From SZAS-7 sp964514655 (lineage in GTDB: Bacteria > Chlamydiota > Chlamydiia > Chlamydiales > FEN-1388), in contig CAZEQY010000012.1 of assembly GCA_964514655.1 (NCBI GenBank), positions 34,337 to 98,336 on the forward strand: a stretch of 64,000 nucleotides of DNA, read 5' to 3'. The notes beneath the pieces were generated by a model, which saw nothing but the letters and a program-made list of their open reading frames with translations, was not told where the DNA came from and searched no databases. The stretch's first letter is position 1, and every line of letters begins with the position of its first letter. Below are positions 57,153-64,000 of the stretch, piece after piece. The position numbers and the translations under genes were made by a program.

Positions 57153-58868
57153 ATGACGGGACACTGCGCAATTGTAACCTTTGATGACGTTGCCGCTACA
57201 GAACCACTTGAGGACATGCTCAGGTGGGTAAGACCCCCTTTTGCTTTGGAACGAGCAAGTTTTACGTCGCACCGTTTTCAAAACATTGCAATGGGAGGGA
57301 TGAACGTTCAATCAGATGCATCAAAGATGGTGTGGCTTGTTTTTTCCGGGCAACTGTTTGAGCATGCATCTTTGTTAGAACGCTATTTAGAGATAGGCGA
57401 AGCATGTTTTCAAGAGCTTGATGGCGAGTTTTCATTTTTATTACTTGATGAGCGAAAAAAAGAACTGTTTTGCGTTCGCGATAGAATGGGCATCTATCCC
57501 CTCTACTGGCACATACATCCAAAAGGCGCCTATATAGCAACATCATTAAAGGCAATACTTGCAACAGGAAGAGTTTCCCCTACGCCCGACCTTGCAGGCC
57601 TTGCATCGAGCCTAAGCCTCGGCTTTATCTCGCAAGATGCCACAAGCATCGAAGCTATAAACCGCCTACTTCCCGGCTACTACCTAAAGCTTTCGCTTTC
57701 GGGCAAGTGTGCAATCCATCAATACTGGTCTTTAAGCAGCACATTTACACATGAGTATTCAGCGCGCTTTAACTCCTCGGTAGAAATCTATTGCGAGCTT
57801 GAACGTCAACTTACAAAGGCTATGCAAAAGCGCACACAAGATAATGGCGCTATCCTTGCTAATAAAGCTGGCTCCTTACTCATCTGGGACACGCTGAAGA
57901 TGCAGCCGGAAATTATACAAGCAACACTAAAGCCTGAAGACTTTCTTTCAAGCCTTATCCCCATGGTATGGGCTATGGAAATGCCCAATGCCGAAATGAG
58001 CGCCCTTGAAAGCTGGAAATTTGTTAAAGAATGCCAAAAAAATAACCGCGTAGCCTACTTTGAAACAGGCATCGCTACAGAATTTTACGACTTTTCTAGT
58101 GATGCCCTTGAAGTATTTCAGACCCACTACCAAACAGGTCACTACTATCCCCCTACATTTTGGTCTAAGCTTGGATTTTATCTAGCGCCTCGCATGCACC
58201 TTAACTCTTTGAGAAGGCGTCAGGAAGCAACGCCGCTCATTGGCTTTATCGAAAACAAGCTCCTATTAAGCCCTAAAGAATTTGAACAGGTTGCGCCGGA
58301 ACTTTCTAAACACTTTGATGTAAATATTTTTATCCACCAGTTTTACAACCTTGCCCGCATACGTAAGCTTGATGCTAGCCTCTTTTATCTAACGATCAAA
58401 AGCTTTGTGACAGACGGCCTGTCAGAAAGCCGCCTACGTATAGCCCAAAGTCATAACACACACTCCCAAAGCCCATTTTTGGACTATCAGCTGATTGAAT
58501 TTTTTGCATCTATTAGCCCAGAAGCTTGGGCAAGCCCTGATTTAATCGCTCACTTTTTAGACTTTTGGAAACAAAACCACGAAGTGCCGCTCGAAATGGC
58601 CACATGGCCACTTACTCAAAAAATGGACACTAGCCTCTTTCTTTCTAAAGAAGTGTGGCCGCTCTATGTTGCGTTAAAGAAAGGAGCGCTAGTAGAAATG
58701 GGCCTTGTCTCATCATCATGGATCAAAAAGGCCTTAAATAACCCTACAGCCTACATCCAGCCCTTGTATGCGATACTTATCTTGGAAATCTGGATCCGCC
58801 TATTTGTTGATAGACCCCTTGAAGTCTCAAACAAAGACATCCCTCTTAAGGAATTATATCCGTATTAA
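57153..58868 (+). CDS. Asparagine-synthetase-like protein lacking catalytic residues
   Basis: A 571-aa protein with the two-domain layout of AsnB: an N-terminal Ntn glutaminase-like domain (MVWLVFSGQLFEHASLLERYL, ELDGEFSFLLLDERKKELFCVRDRMGIYPLYW, GAYIATSLKAIL) and a C-terminal synthetase-like domain. Both sites are gone. The N-terminal nucleophile Cys2 is replaced (protein begins MTGHCAIV), and the pyrophosphatase loop SGGxDS is ANKAGSLL. The usual C-terminal AsnB stretches are also poorly conserved (SPFLDYQLIEFFASI is kept). It is probably a regulatory or binding protein, or a decaying gene with an intact frame. Confidence 0.82.
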   Translation: MTGHCAIVTFDDVAATEPLEDMLRWVRPPFALERASFTSHRFQNIAMGGMNVQSDASKMVWLVFSGQLFEHASLLERYLEIGEACFQELDGEFSFLLLDERKKELFCVRDRMGIYPLYWHIHPKGAYIATSLKAILATGRVSPTPDLAGLASSLSLGFISQDATSIEAINRLLPGYYLKLSLSGKCAIHQYWSLSSTFTHEYSARFNSSVEIYCELERQLTKAMQKRTQDNGAILANKAGSLLIWDTLKMQPEIIQATLKPEDFLSSLIPMVWAMEMPNAEMSALESWKFVKECQKNNRVAYFETGIATEFYDFSSDALEVFQTHYQTGHYYPPTFWSKLGFYLAPRMHLNSLRRRQEATPLIGFIENKLLLSPKEFEQVAPELSKHFDVNIFIHQFYNLARIRKLDASLFYLTIKSFVTDGLSESRLRIAQSHNTHSQSPFLDYQLIEFFASISPEAWASPDLIAHFLDFWKQNHEVPLEMATWPLTQKMDTSLFLSKEVWPLYVALKKGALVEMGLVSSSWIKKALNNPTAYIQPLYAILILEIWIRLFVDRPLEVSNKDIPLKELYPY

Positions 58869-59016
58869 GGCAAAAAAAATGCCGGAGATGATTTATGACA
58901 TGCTCATTGTTCTTAAGGCTGCTATCTTCCGATTCTGACCTGGTTCGAACTGACACATTTCACAAGTTCCCCGGCGAATAGCAAGTATCCCACATCTCTT
59001 GGATTCTTTTCAACCC

Positions 59017-59202
59017 TTAACCTCGCAATTTGTCTTTATGTTTCTTAAAAGGACTATGGTTTGGATCTAAAGGATAGGGATTAGTATTTTCTTTCCAGGT
59101 CGAATAATGGGTTATTTTTCCAGACTTAGGGTCTCTCTTAAATGTTGAATATGTTCCTGGTGGAGTTGACTCTTTTGGCGTTTGCCGTCGGTTGTATAAC
59201 AT
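59017..59202 (-). CDS. Orphan Rhs toxin-tip fragment (truncated)
   Basis: A 61-aa piece nearly identical in pattern to residues ~38-85 of the protein at 59882-60301 (PKEST-PGT-STFKRDPKSG, KITHYSTWKENTN, PLDPN--PFKK). It resembles the polymorphic toxin type 24 C-terminal module of Rhs-type toxins. It lacks the N-terminal junction and most of the larger copy's C-terminus, so it is a displaced remnant. It lies 18 bp downstream of the Imm53-type gene, an orphan-tip arrangement left by recombination. The 148 bases from 58869 to 59016 hold nothing I can name. Confidence 0.6.
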   Translation of the reverse strand: MLYNRRQTPKESTPPGTYSTFKRDPKSGKITHYSTWKENTNPYPLDPNHSPFKKHKDKLRG

Positions 59203-59220
59203 GCCATAGTCAATTTCTTG

Positions 59221-59841
59221 TTATTTTGCTTCGACAAAATTCTGAAATATTTCTAAGACCTCTCCAAGGTTGAAATTACCACCGGGACCATAAAAAATAT
59301 TATTCCTTATGAAGCAGCGATACCAATCTTTCTCTGTTCTTTCGACTTGTACATATTCAAAATTTTCTGTTTCAAGGCCGGTTCCGTCCAGGTCTATGTA
59401 TAAACTCCAGCCTGGATTCCCAATGGTTGCTATTCTGATTCGTTTTTCTGAGCGTAATCCTTTAGCACAACAGTAGTCGTACCATTTTGTCAACAGGCTA
59501 AGCTGTTCGTCAGAAACTATTATCTCAGAAGTATCCATTGGCTGAGAATACTGTTCAGCCCAAAGGCGGAAAGTTTGAAGAAGTTTAAACAGATTGTTAG
59601 GACTTGCCTTTCCAATGAACTTTTTATCTTCAATGTAGCAATGATACCAATCAGCAGGAGTACTTTGCTTATGAATTTCATGAAATTCTACTTCTTCCAG
59701 CTCTGTTTCCTCTATGCATATAGAAAGCACCCAACCGATATCTGGAGTGGTCTCAAAATGTGCCCCATACCAATCTTCCCAATACCCATCACATTGTGAA
59801 TCAAACCAATGCATTAACCAAAATAGTTCATGTGCGCGCAT
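59221..59841 (-). CDS. Tandem Imm53-type immunity protein
   Basis: A 206-aa protein made of two copies of an Imm53-like domain. Copy 1: LFWLMHWFDSQCDGYWEDWYGAHFETTPDIGWVLSI; copy 2: LSLLTKWYDYCCAKGLRSEKRIRIATIGNPGWSLYIDLDGT. Both continue with a DWYHCYI/DWYRCFI strand and a final aromatic helix (LLQTFRLW, VLEIFQNFV). Imm53 proteins neutralise polymorphic toxins. It sits just after a toxin-tip gene (59882) and before an orphan tip (59017), as expected for immunity. The internal duplication may broaden or maintain binding. Confidence 0.78.
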   Translation of the reverse strand: MRAHELFWLMHWFDSQCDGYWEDWYGAHFETTPDIGWVLSICIEETELEEVEFHEIHKQSTPADWYHCYIEDKKFIGKASPNNLFKLLQTFRLWAEQYSQPMDTSEIIVSDEQLSLLTKWYDYCCAKGLRSEKRIRIATIGNPGWSLYIDLDGTGLETENFEYVQVERTEKDWYRCFIRNNIFYGPGGNFNLGEVLEIFQNFVEAK

Positions 59842-59881
59842 TTAGAAGCCTTTCGATTTTACAATTCTAACATGTCAATTC

Positions 59882-60301
59882 TTATCCTCTAGGAATTTCC
59901 CAGAGTTTTGGACGTTCGATTATTTCCTCATTTTTACCAGTCTTGTGATTTCTTTTCACTCTATGAACATGAGGAAAGCCTGAGTATTCCTGATTTTGTT
60001 TCATAAAGTGCCCTTCCTGTTCCTGCCCGTTTCCATGATATTCTTTATATTTCTTAAAAGGATTAGGGTTTGGATCTAAAGGATGGGAATTAGTATTTTC
60101 TTTCCAAGTCGAATAATGGGTTATTTTTCCAGACTTAGGATCTCTCTTAAATGTTGAATGTGTTCCAGGTGCAGTTGACTCTTTTGGTGTTCGTTCATGT
60201 GGCTTTAATTTATTTTTCCCGCTGACTCCGGCGGGAAAATAGGCATGAACCCCTTTTAAAAAATCGTTAAAATTATAGGCCGTTTGCTCAAGAAATGACA
60301 T
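59882..60301 (-). CDS. Rhs-associated toxin tip (polymorphic toxin type 24-like)
   Basis: A 139-aa stand-alone C-terminal module. The N-terminal part (SFLEQTAYNFNDFLKG) resembles the segment that follows an Rhs core; the toxin region is TPKESTAPGTHSTFKRDPKSG, KITHYSTWKENTNSHPLDPN and a basic tail with HVHRVKRNHKTGKNEE. No Rhs core precedes it in frame, so it is an orphan cassette. GGGGG in the -10 region could serve as ribosome-binding site. It is followed after 40 bp by its probable immunity gene. Confidence 0.65.
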   Translation of the reverse strand: MSFLEQTAYNFNDFLKGVHAYFPAGVSGKNKLKPHERTPKESTAPGTHSTFKRDPKSGKITHYSTWKENTNSHPLDPNPNPFKKYKEYHGNGQEQEGHFMKQNQEYSGFPHVHRVKRNHKTGKNEEIIERPKLWEIPRG

Positions 60302-60318
60302 GACCCCCTACCTTTTTA

Positions 60319-60651
60319 TCAGCTTATATTACCTAACTCATCGGAAAGTTTCTTTATCAGTTCAACACAGGCTTCGCGTATATCGTCGCTTTCAAGATCA
60401 ATATAACGGTTAATTTCTTTGTCCACTCTCACAAGGTAGTCCGGGTCACATAATGCACGTACTGAGCCCATCGGCAAATGATCGGTCTCTGAATCAACAG
60501 CAATAAATGGGAGGTAAATATCATCTTCAGGGTTATTAGTATCACAACTTAAACCAGTAATTATGCGACATCCGCTAATCAAATGCAGATTGCCATCTAA
60601 AATTTCTTTTGCCAGACGAATACCCTCTTTTTTTGTTTCACAGTCATTCAT
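60319..60651 (-). CDS. Small acidic protein, putative immunity
   Basis: A 110-aa acidic soluble protein with 11 Asp in an otherwise helical scaffold (GIRLAKEILDGNLHLISGCRIITGLS, LPFIAVDSETDHLPMGSVRALCDPDYLVRVDKEINRYIDLE, IREACVELIKKLSDEL). Its place, between an Rhs fragment and a toxin tip, its size and its acidity are those of a polymorphic-toxin immunity gene. GAGGAATC precedes the ATG. I cannot name the family with confidence. Confidence 0.6.
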   Translation of the reverse strand: MNDCETKKEGIRLAKEILDGNLHLISGCRIITGLSCDTNNPEDDIYLPFIAVDSETDHLPMGSVRALCDPDYLVRVDKEINRYIDLESDDIREACVELIKKLSDELGNIS

Positions 60652-60716
60652 TGCTGATTCCTCTGCGCTTCTATTTGAGATGTTGTTTTCTTATCGAAAA
60701 TCGAATTAAATTCATG

Positions 60717-61433
60717 CTATGAGACCTGACACTGATTTTTATGGATTTTGCGATTTTGTTTTATTCTCATTAATAAAAATCTCTCCCCTAAATCTTTGTT
60801 TTGTGTTGTAATTTTTTGAAGTATTTGTACGCCGTTGCTATTGATAAAGGTGTGATTATATTGAATATGAGTTGTGCTTGCGCATTCATCTATTTGCTCG
60901 ACAAGTTCACTTTTGGAGTTATAGCGATAGTTCACTTCAGCATCATCGCCTTCGAGGTGTCCTGTACGCTTGAGAGTGCAGTTACCTAGCGCGTCATACT
61001 CGTACCAGGTCCAGCTAGTACACTGGCCAGTCATGTCAACTTGCTTTTCCAAAGTAATACGATTTAGGTTGTCGTACTCAAGATGGGTTGCGATGTAGTT
61101 GGTGATTTCTTTGCCGTAGTAGCGTTTTGTACAGCAAAGACGGCCTAGAGCATCGTATTCGTAGGTGGTCTTACTGTAACCATCTGTTGGCGATTCTTGC
61201 CATTCTTCAATTTTGCGTCCGGCTCCATCATAGCGGTAGTGGGTACTGTAGCCCATTGGGTCGGTTGTAGAAAGGAGGTGCAAGGCGTTGTAGGTGTTTG
61301 TAGAGGTTGAACGTTTGTTACCAGCTGTATCATAGATTGAGGTTTCCGTTACACGGCCTAATATGTCATATTTGTAGGCTGTTTTTACACCGCTTCTATC
61401 CCATTTTGCAGCAAGGCGGCCATTTTTACTGTT
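60717..61433 (-). pseudogene. Rhs/YD-repeat gene fragment, 5'-truncated
   Basis: An open stretch of 239 codons of YD repeats: YKYDILGRVTETSIYDTAG, YRYDGAGRKIEEWQ, YEYDALGRLCCTKRYY, LEYDNLNRITLEK, YEYDALGNCTLKR. Its upstream side meets a stop (TGA at 61434-61436) and then IS-derived sequence, so it has no start. Its end (ITTQNKDLGERFLLMRIKQ) departs from the Rhs core, indicating an orphan. Rhs proteins form a hollow shell around a C-terminal toxin. The N-terminal part is probably lost. Confidence 0.8.
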
Positions 61434-61510
61434 TCATGAGTATCCCTCTGTTAAATGTTTTTTGGTGAAAACTTTATTGCGGGTATACTCTTTTTATTTT
61501 AAACACAACT

Positions 61511-61819
61511 TTCGATCATATCTCCCTCCGGAAGGATCTTGAGCAATTATTTACATTCTACGATTATCCTGCAGAGCATTGGGTGCATATCCGTACAACT
61601 AATCCTATTGAGTCCACCTTTGCAACGGTACGTCATAGAATGCGGCAGACAAAAGGATGTGGGTCGAGATTGGCGGCGATGACCATGGTCTTTAAGCTCA
61701 TTACTTCTGCGCAGCAAGGGTGGAGAAAGATAAGGGGCCACAAACTTGTGGAGAAGGTAATCCGTGAAGTGCAATTTAGGAATGGTGAGGAGATTGAAAT
61801 TCAAGAAATGGTTGCGTAG
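61511..61819 (+). pseudogene. IS256-family transposase, C-terminal remnant
   Basis: Codons from about 61511 read KDLEQLFTFYDYPAEHWVHIRTTNPIES then TFATVRHRMRQTKGCGSRLA, the C-terminal end of IS256/Mutator DDE transposases (the last catalytic Glu in TNPIES). About three-quarters of the gene is missing. The right end of the element (AAACACAACATTTGACAATATCTC, 61856-61879) is present. A similar 24-bp sequence (20 of 24 matches) lies in the same orientation at 61501-61524, at the left junction. The element has inserted in the Rhs locus and then decayed. Confidence 0.85.
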
Positions 61820-62146
61820 TTATTGACTGAGAAATGAGGGCGTAGGCTTTTTTTGAAACACAACATTTGACAATATCTCTATCTCGCCAGAGTCTGCAAA
61901 AATTTTTAGCCTATCTTGATATGAGTTTTCATTAATTTTAATTGCTATTGGATTTTCTAAATGAAGAATCCCTTTCAATCTTTTATCAGCTGTTAAAATC
62001 ATTTCATCACAATCATTTCGCTCGGAAAATTCAGCACTCTTCATTGAAATCAGGATTTTTAGGTAAATTCCTTGTCTCAGTTTTATTTCCAGCATTATTT
62101 TAACTGAACGAAATGCCGCAATTCTCGAAAGAAATTTTATATCCAC
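61820..62146 (-). CDS. Truncated small protein (immunity-like), cut by the IS
   Basis: A 108-aa open frame of unknown family, mainly beta-strand and helix (IMLEIKLRQGIYLKILISMKSAEF). Its last ~12 residues (FQKKPTPSFLSQ) are encoded by the IS256 right end, so the original C-terminus has been replaced by the insertion. It overlaps the preceding gene by 47 bp. By position it is a candidate immunity gene of the Rhs toxin at 62437. Confidence 0.5.
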   Translation of the reverse strand: MDIKFLSRIAAFRSVKIMLEIKLRQGIYLKILISMKSAEFSERNDCDEMILTADKRLKGILHLENPIAIKINENSYQDRLKIFADSGEIEILSNVVFQKKPTPSFLSQ

Positions 62147-62435
62147 ATGTAAATCGAATGTTATTTTTAAAGCTATTCCATTCGACTACTAACTTCATTG
62201 TATTTTGACCCAAATCTAGAAAAATAATTTCCCCATCCTCAGCGGCCATAAGATTACCTTGTATATCTTTGGCATCCGTTTCGAATGCCGATACGTTATT
62301 GAGCTGCAAAGTTACATTTCTTTGAATTTCATTTCCGTAAAACACTTCTTCACATACAATTTCTATATTACCTTTACATTCAATAAATTCAATAATTGTG
62401 GACTCATGAAAATCTAACTTGGACGCATCAATCAT
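62100..62435 (-). CDS. Putative immunity protein next to an Rhs toxin
   Basis: 111 aa from the ATG at 62435, directly after the toxin stop (1 bp); AGGA lies upstream. The longer frame to 62465 would overlap the toxin. Predicted all-beta with a few helices: FHESTIIEFIECKGNIEIVCEEVFY, RNVTLQLNNVSAFET, GEIIFLDLGQNTMKLVVEW. A short, non-secreted, beta-rich gene directly after a toxin tip is what an immunity gene looks like. No family is named. Confidence 0.6.
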   Translation of the reverse strand: MIDASKLDFHESTIIEFIECKGNIEIVCEEVFYGNEIQRNVTLQLNNVSAFETDAKDIQGNLMAAEDGEIIFLDLGQNTMKLVVEWNSFKNNIRFTCGYKISFENCGISFS

Positions 62436-62436
62436 A

Positions 62437-63594
62437 CTATTCCTTTGAGTATATGTGAGATTCATGGGAGTGTCGAGGGCAGGGATCGCCGTTGATATCT
62501 AGATATTCAGTCATCCGGTCGGTTTGATTCGAGTTATAGTAATGGTAATGATCACGACCCCCATGCCCTGATTTTTCTGGTTTCGCTGGATCGAATCTGA
62601 TTCTTTGCCCCGTAACAGGATTCTCGAATGTTCTGTGACCACCTTCTCTTGCCATAGGATGAGTTATCTCTCTGTACCCTTTCCTTAATAAATCATTCGG
62701 ATTTTTTGGTAAATTCTTTACTTCAGACTTGTTAAGCATTTTGAACGCAGCCTTAGCAGCACTGCTTGTTCGCTTAGTTAGATGATAGCCCTGTATCAAT
62801 AATTTTGGGATCTTAACCCATGATAATACCGCGGTTTCAGCACACTCTAAAACAACTCTAGCTGCTGCAGCCGAAAGCATTTTCACTTTACCTGCTGCAT
62901 CAGTTTCAAAAAACCCCTCACCTTTACTGGTATCTTCGCCCGGATGTGCCATACCGCTCGCAAAAGCATCTAATTCTGAATTAGTGTCAAACGATGACCC
63001 TGTATGCCCAGATTCATTATGAAAAAGCTGAGAAAGACTGGTGTGAATGTCGCGATATTCTTGGACTTTATCATCATAGGCTTGTTTCGTTCCGGAAGCA
63101 AAGCTATCCCATATACTCTTTTTGGAAGATGTAGCGCTTTCGTCCATTAAACCATATAAATCTAACCTTGTTGTAGGGTTATTGTGAACATAGGCATACA
63201 GATTAGGCCCATCTGCAAATCCTAAAGGATCTGCGGTGATCCAACGGCCGATTATAGAGGCGTAATAACGCCTACTGAAGTAAATAAATCCGGTTTCTGG
63301 ATCATGACGCTTGCTCGAGTATCTCCAGGGGTTGTTGAGGAGCTGCTTTGTAGGGTAGGTTTCAGATTCACCGAAGGCGGTGTACCGGTAAGTTTCTTGA
63401 GGAAGGCCTGTTTCGATGTCAAGAAGGCAAACGATGTTGCCGCGATGGTCGTGAAGTGGGCAGTAGATTTTGTCTGCAATTTCTATAGCTATGCTTGCAC
63501 CGAGTTCCGCGCCTTTTCCAAGGCCTAGGACGCGATATTCTAAGAGCTCTTGCGTTGCAGGGTCGTAGAAACCAACTTCTCGTTGGCCAAAGAC
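62437..63594 (-). CDS. Rhs core 3' part with C-terminal toxin domain
   Basis: It reads FGQREVGFYDPATQELLEYRVLGLGKG, HDHRGNIVCLLD, then the Rhs-associated core end HDPETGFIYFSRRYYASIIGRW, ADPLGFADGPNLYAYVHNNPTTRLDLYG, followed in frame by a ~236-residue C-terminal region (ATG at 63147). The extreme C-terminus has a conserved-looking motif RFDPAKPEKSGHGGRDHYHYYNSN, probably the toxin proper, but its activity is unknown to me. This frame is separated from the upstream Rhs repeats by a frameshift at about 63593. Type VI or other export of Rhs proteins is typical; the route here is not visible. Confidence 0.75.
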   Translation of the reverse strand, partial: VFGQREVGFYDPATQELLEYRVLGLGKGAELGASIAIEIADKIYCPLHDHRGNIVCLLDIETGLPQETYRYTAFGESETYPTKQLLNNPWRYSSKRHDPETGFIYFSRRYYASIIGRWITADPLGFADGPNLYAYVHNNPTTRLDLYGLMDESATSSKKSIWDSFASGTKQAYDDKVQEYRDIHTSLSQLFHNESGHTGSSFDTNSELDAFASGMAHPGEDTSKGEGFFETDAAGKVKMLSAAAARVVLECAETAVLSWVKIPKLLIQGYHLTKRTSSAAKAAFKMLNKSEVKNLPKNPNDLLRKGYREITHPMAREGGHRTFENPVTGQRIRFDPAKPEKSGHGGRDHYHYYNSNQTDRMTEYLDINGDPCPRHSHESHIYSKE

Positions 63595-64000
63595 ACGTAA
63601 TATTTCGGATCTTCGCCGTTAATGCTTTTGGCTATTCGGCGATGGAAGTTATCGTATATGTATGTGACCTCTTGATTACCATCAGAGACATTGGTGAGAC
63701 GATCTAAGGCATCATAAGTAAAACGAAGGTCTTTGGTGGGTGATTTTTGTTCTATGAGGTTGCCGTTTTTGTCATAGACAAACTGTTCCTCAGAAGTGCT
63801 TAAAAGTTTGTTTGTACCGTCAAGTGAATAGGAAGAGGTATTTTTGCTTAAGCGATTTGAGATGGAGTCGTTAGTATAGGTGTGGTTCTTTACGCCCGAT
63901 TCTTCAGTGAGCTGGTAAAGGTCATCGTAGGCAGCAGTGCTTTCAATATGCCCTATAGGATCTGTAAAGGAGTATTTTCTGAGATTGCCTACGGGATCAA
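63540..64000 (-). pseudogene. Rhs core upstream part, frameshifted, runs off window
   Basis: YD repeats of an Rhs protein (YSFTDPIGHIESTAAYDDLYQLT, FVYDKNGNLIEQ, FTYDALDRLTNVSDG, YIYDNFHRRIAKSINGEDPKYYV). The frame then goes on out of register and hits TAG at 63540-63542. The true continuation (FGQREVG...) is in the next frame, so one base is missing or two are extra near 63591-63594. It is a broken gene or a sequencing error. The N-terminal part lies beyond the window. Confidence 0.75.

Noticed and set aside
1..64000. CRISPR array or cas genes
   Set aside because: No set of regularly spaced direct repeats and no Cas-like proteins were seen. The only tandem repeats are the 9-mers at 4231 and the collagen repeats.

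Overview
The window comes from a member of the phylum Chlamydiota, most likely an amoeba- or invertebrate-associated ('environmental') lineage rather than Chlamydiaceae. The evidence is a set of chlamydial landmarks. These are a tmk-gyrA-gyrB-dciA run; a Pkn1-type kinase fused to a formylglycine-generating-enzyme domain; a PP2C phosphatase next to a NifS cysteine desulfurase; an HctB-like lysine/arginine-rich histone mimic; a UbiA/UbiX pair; and a Kdo hydroxylase. The genus cannot be assigned from sequence alone.

Layout. 1-4.2 kb: 5' end of malate dehydrogenase, a secreted fasciclin protein, holB, three unknown genes in one operon and a VirK-like secreted protein. 4.2-15.8 kb: a long minus-strand run read YkgJ protein, MASE1 membrane protein, an unusual exported cyclopropane-fatty-acid synthase, a secreted repeat protein, Pkn1, a 149-bp palindrome, dciA, gyrB, gyrA, tmk. 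15.9-30.5 kb: secreted and surface proteins, including an LRR/TPR protein, two collagen-like proteins with C-terminal C1q-like heads, a cyclophilin, a SIMPL protein and a lipoprotein, plus an Na+/H+ antiporter and an ABC-F ATPase. 30.5-38.4 kb: a large hairpin element, hctB, a MarR regulator, two glycosyltransferase-like genes, Kdo hydroxylase, a eukaryote-type secreted tyrosine phosphatase and an exported carbonic anhydrase. 38.6-50 kb: a methyltransferase, tRNA-Tyr, a decayed tRNA-Tyr copy, tRNA-Thr, and an overlapping plus-strand operon (TtcA-like, MoxR ATPase, large TraB/EreA-like protein, secreted EEP nuclease, YkgJ paralogue), then tRNA-Val, tRNA-Asp and YitT. 50-58.9 kb: ubiX/ubiA, a LOG protein, and a tight minus-strand operon lipoprotein-CPBP protease-serpin-PP2C-nifS. 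A divergent gene encodes an asparagine-synthetase-like protein that has lost both active sites. 59-64 kb: a decaying Rhs polymorphic-toxin locus with orphan toxin tips, immunity genes, a frameshifted Rhs core and an IS256-family remnant.

The most unusual non-coding signal is a 281-bp, multiply palindromic element present twice (20482-20762 and 46913-47193). Each copy sits between two copies of a terminator-like hairpin, and the hairpin sequence differs between the two loci. This looks like a non-autonomous mobile element that targets and duplicates intrinsic-terminator hairpins. Other notable points are a secreted serpin with an inhibitory-type hinge, the exported CFA synthase, an HRD-to-HRN change in Pkn1, Met at the quinolone-contact position of GyrA, and an overlapping MoxR/TraB-like gene pair of unknown function.
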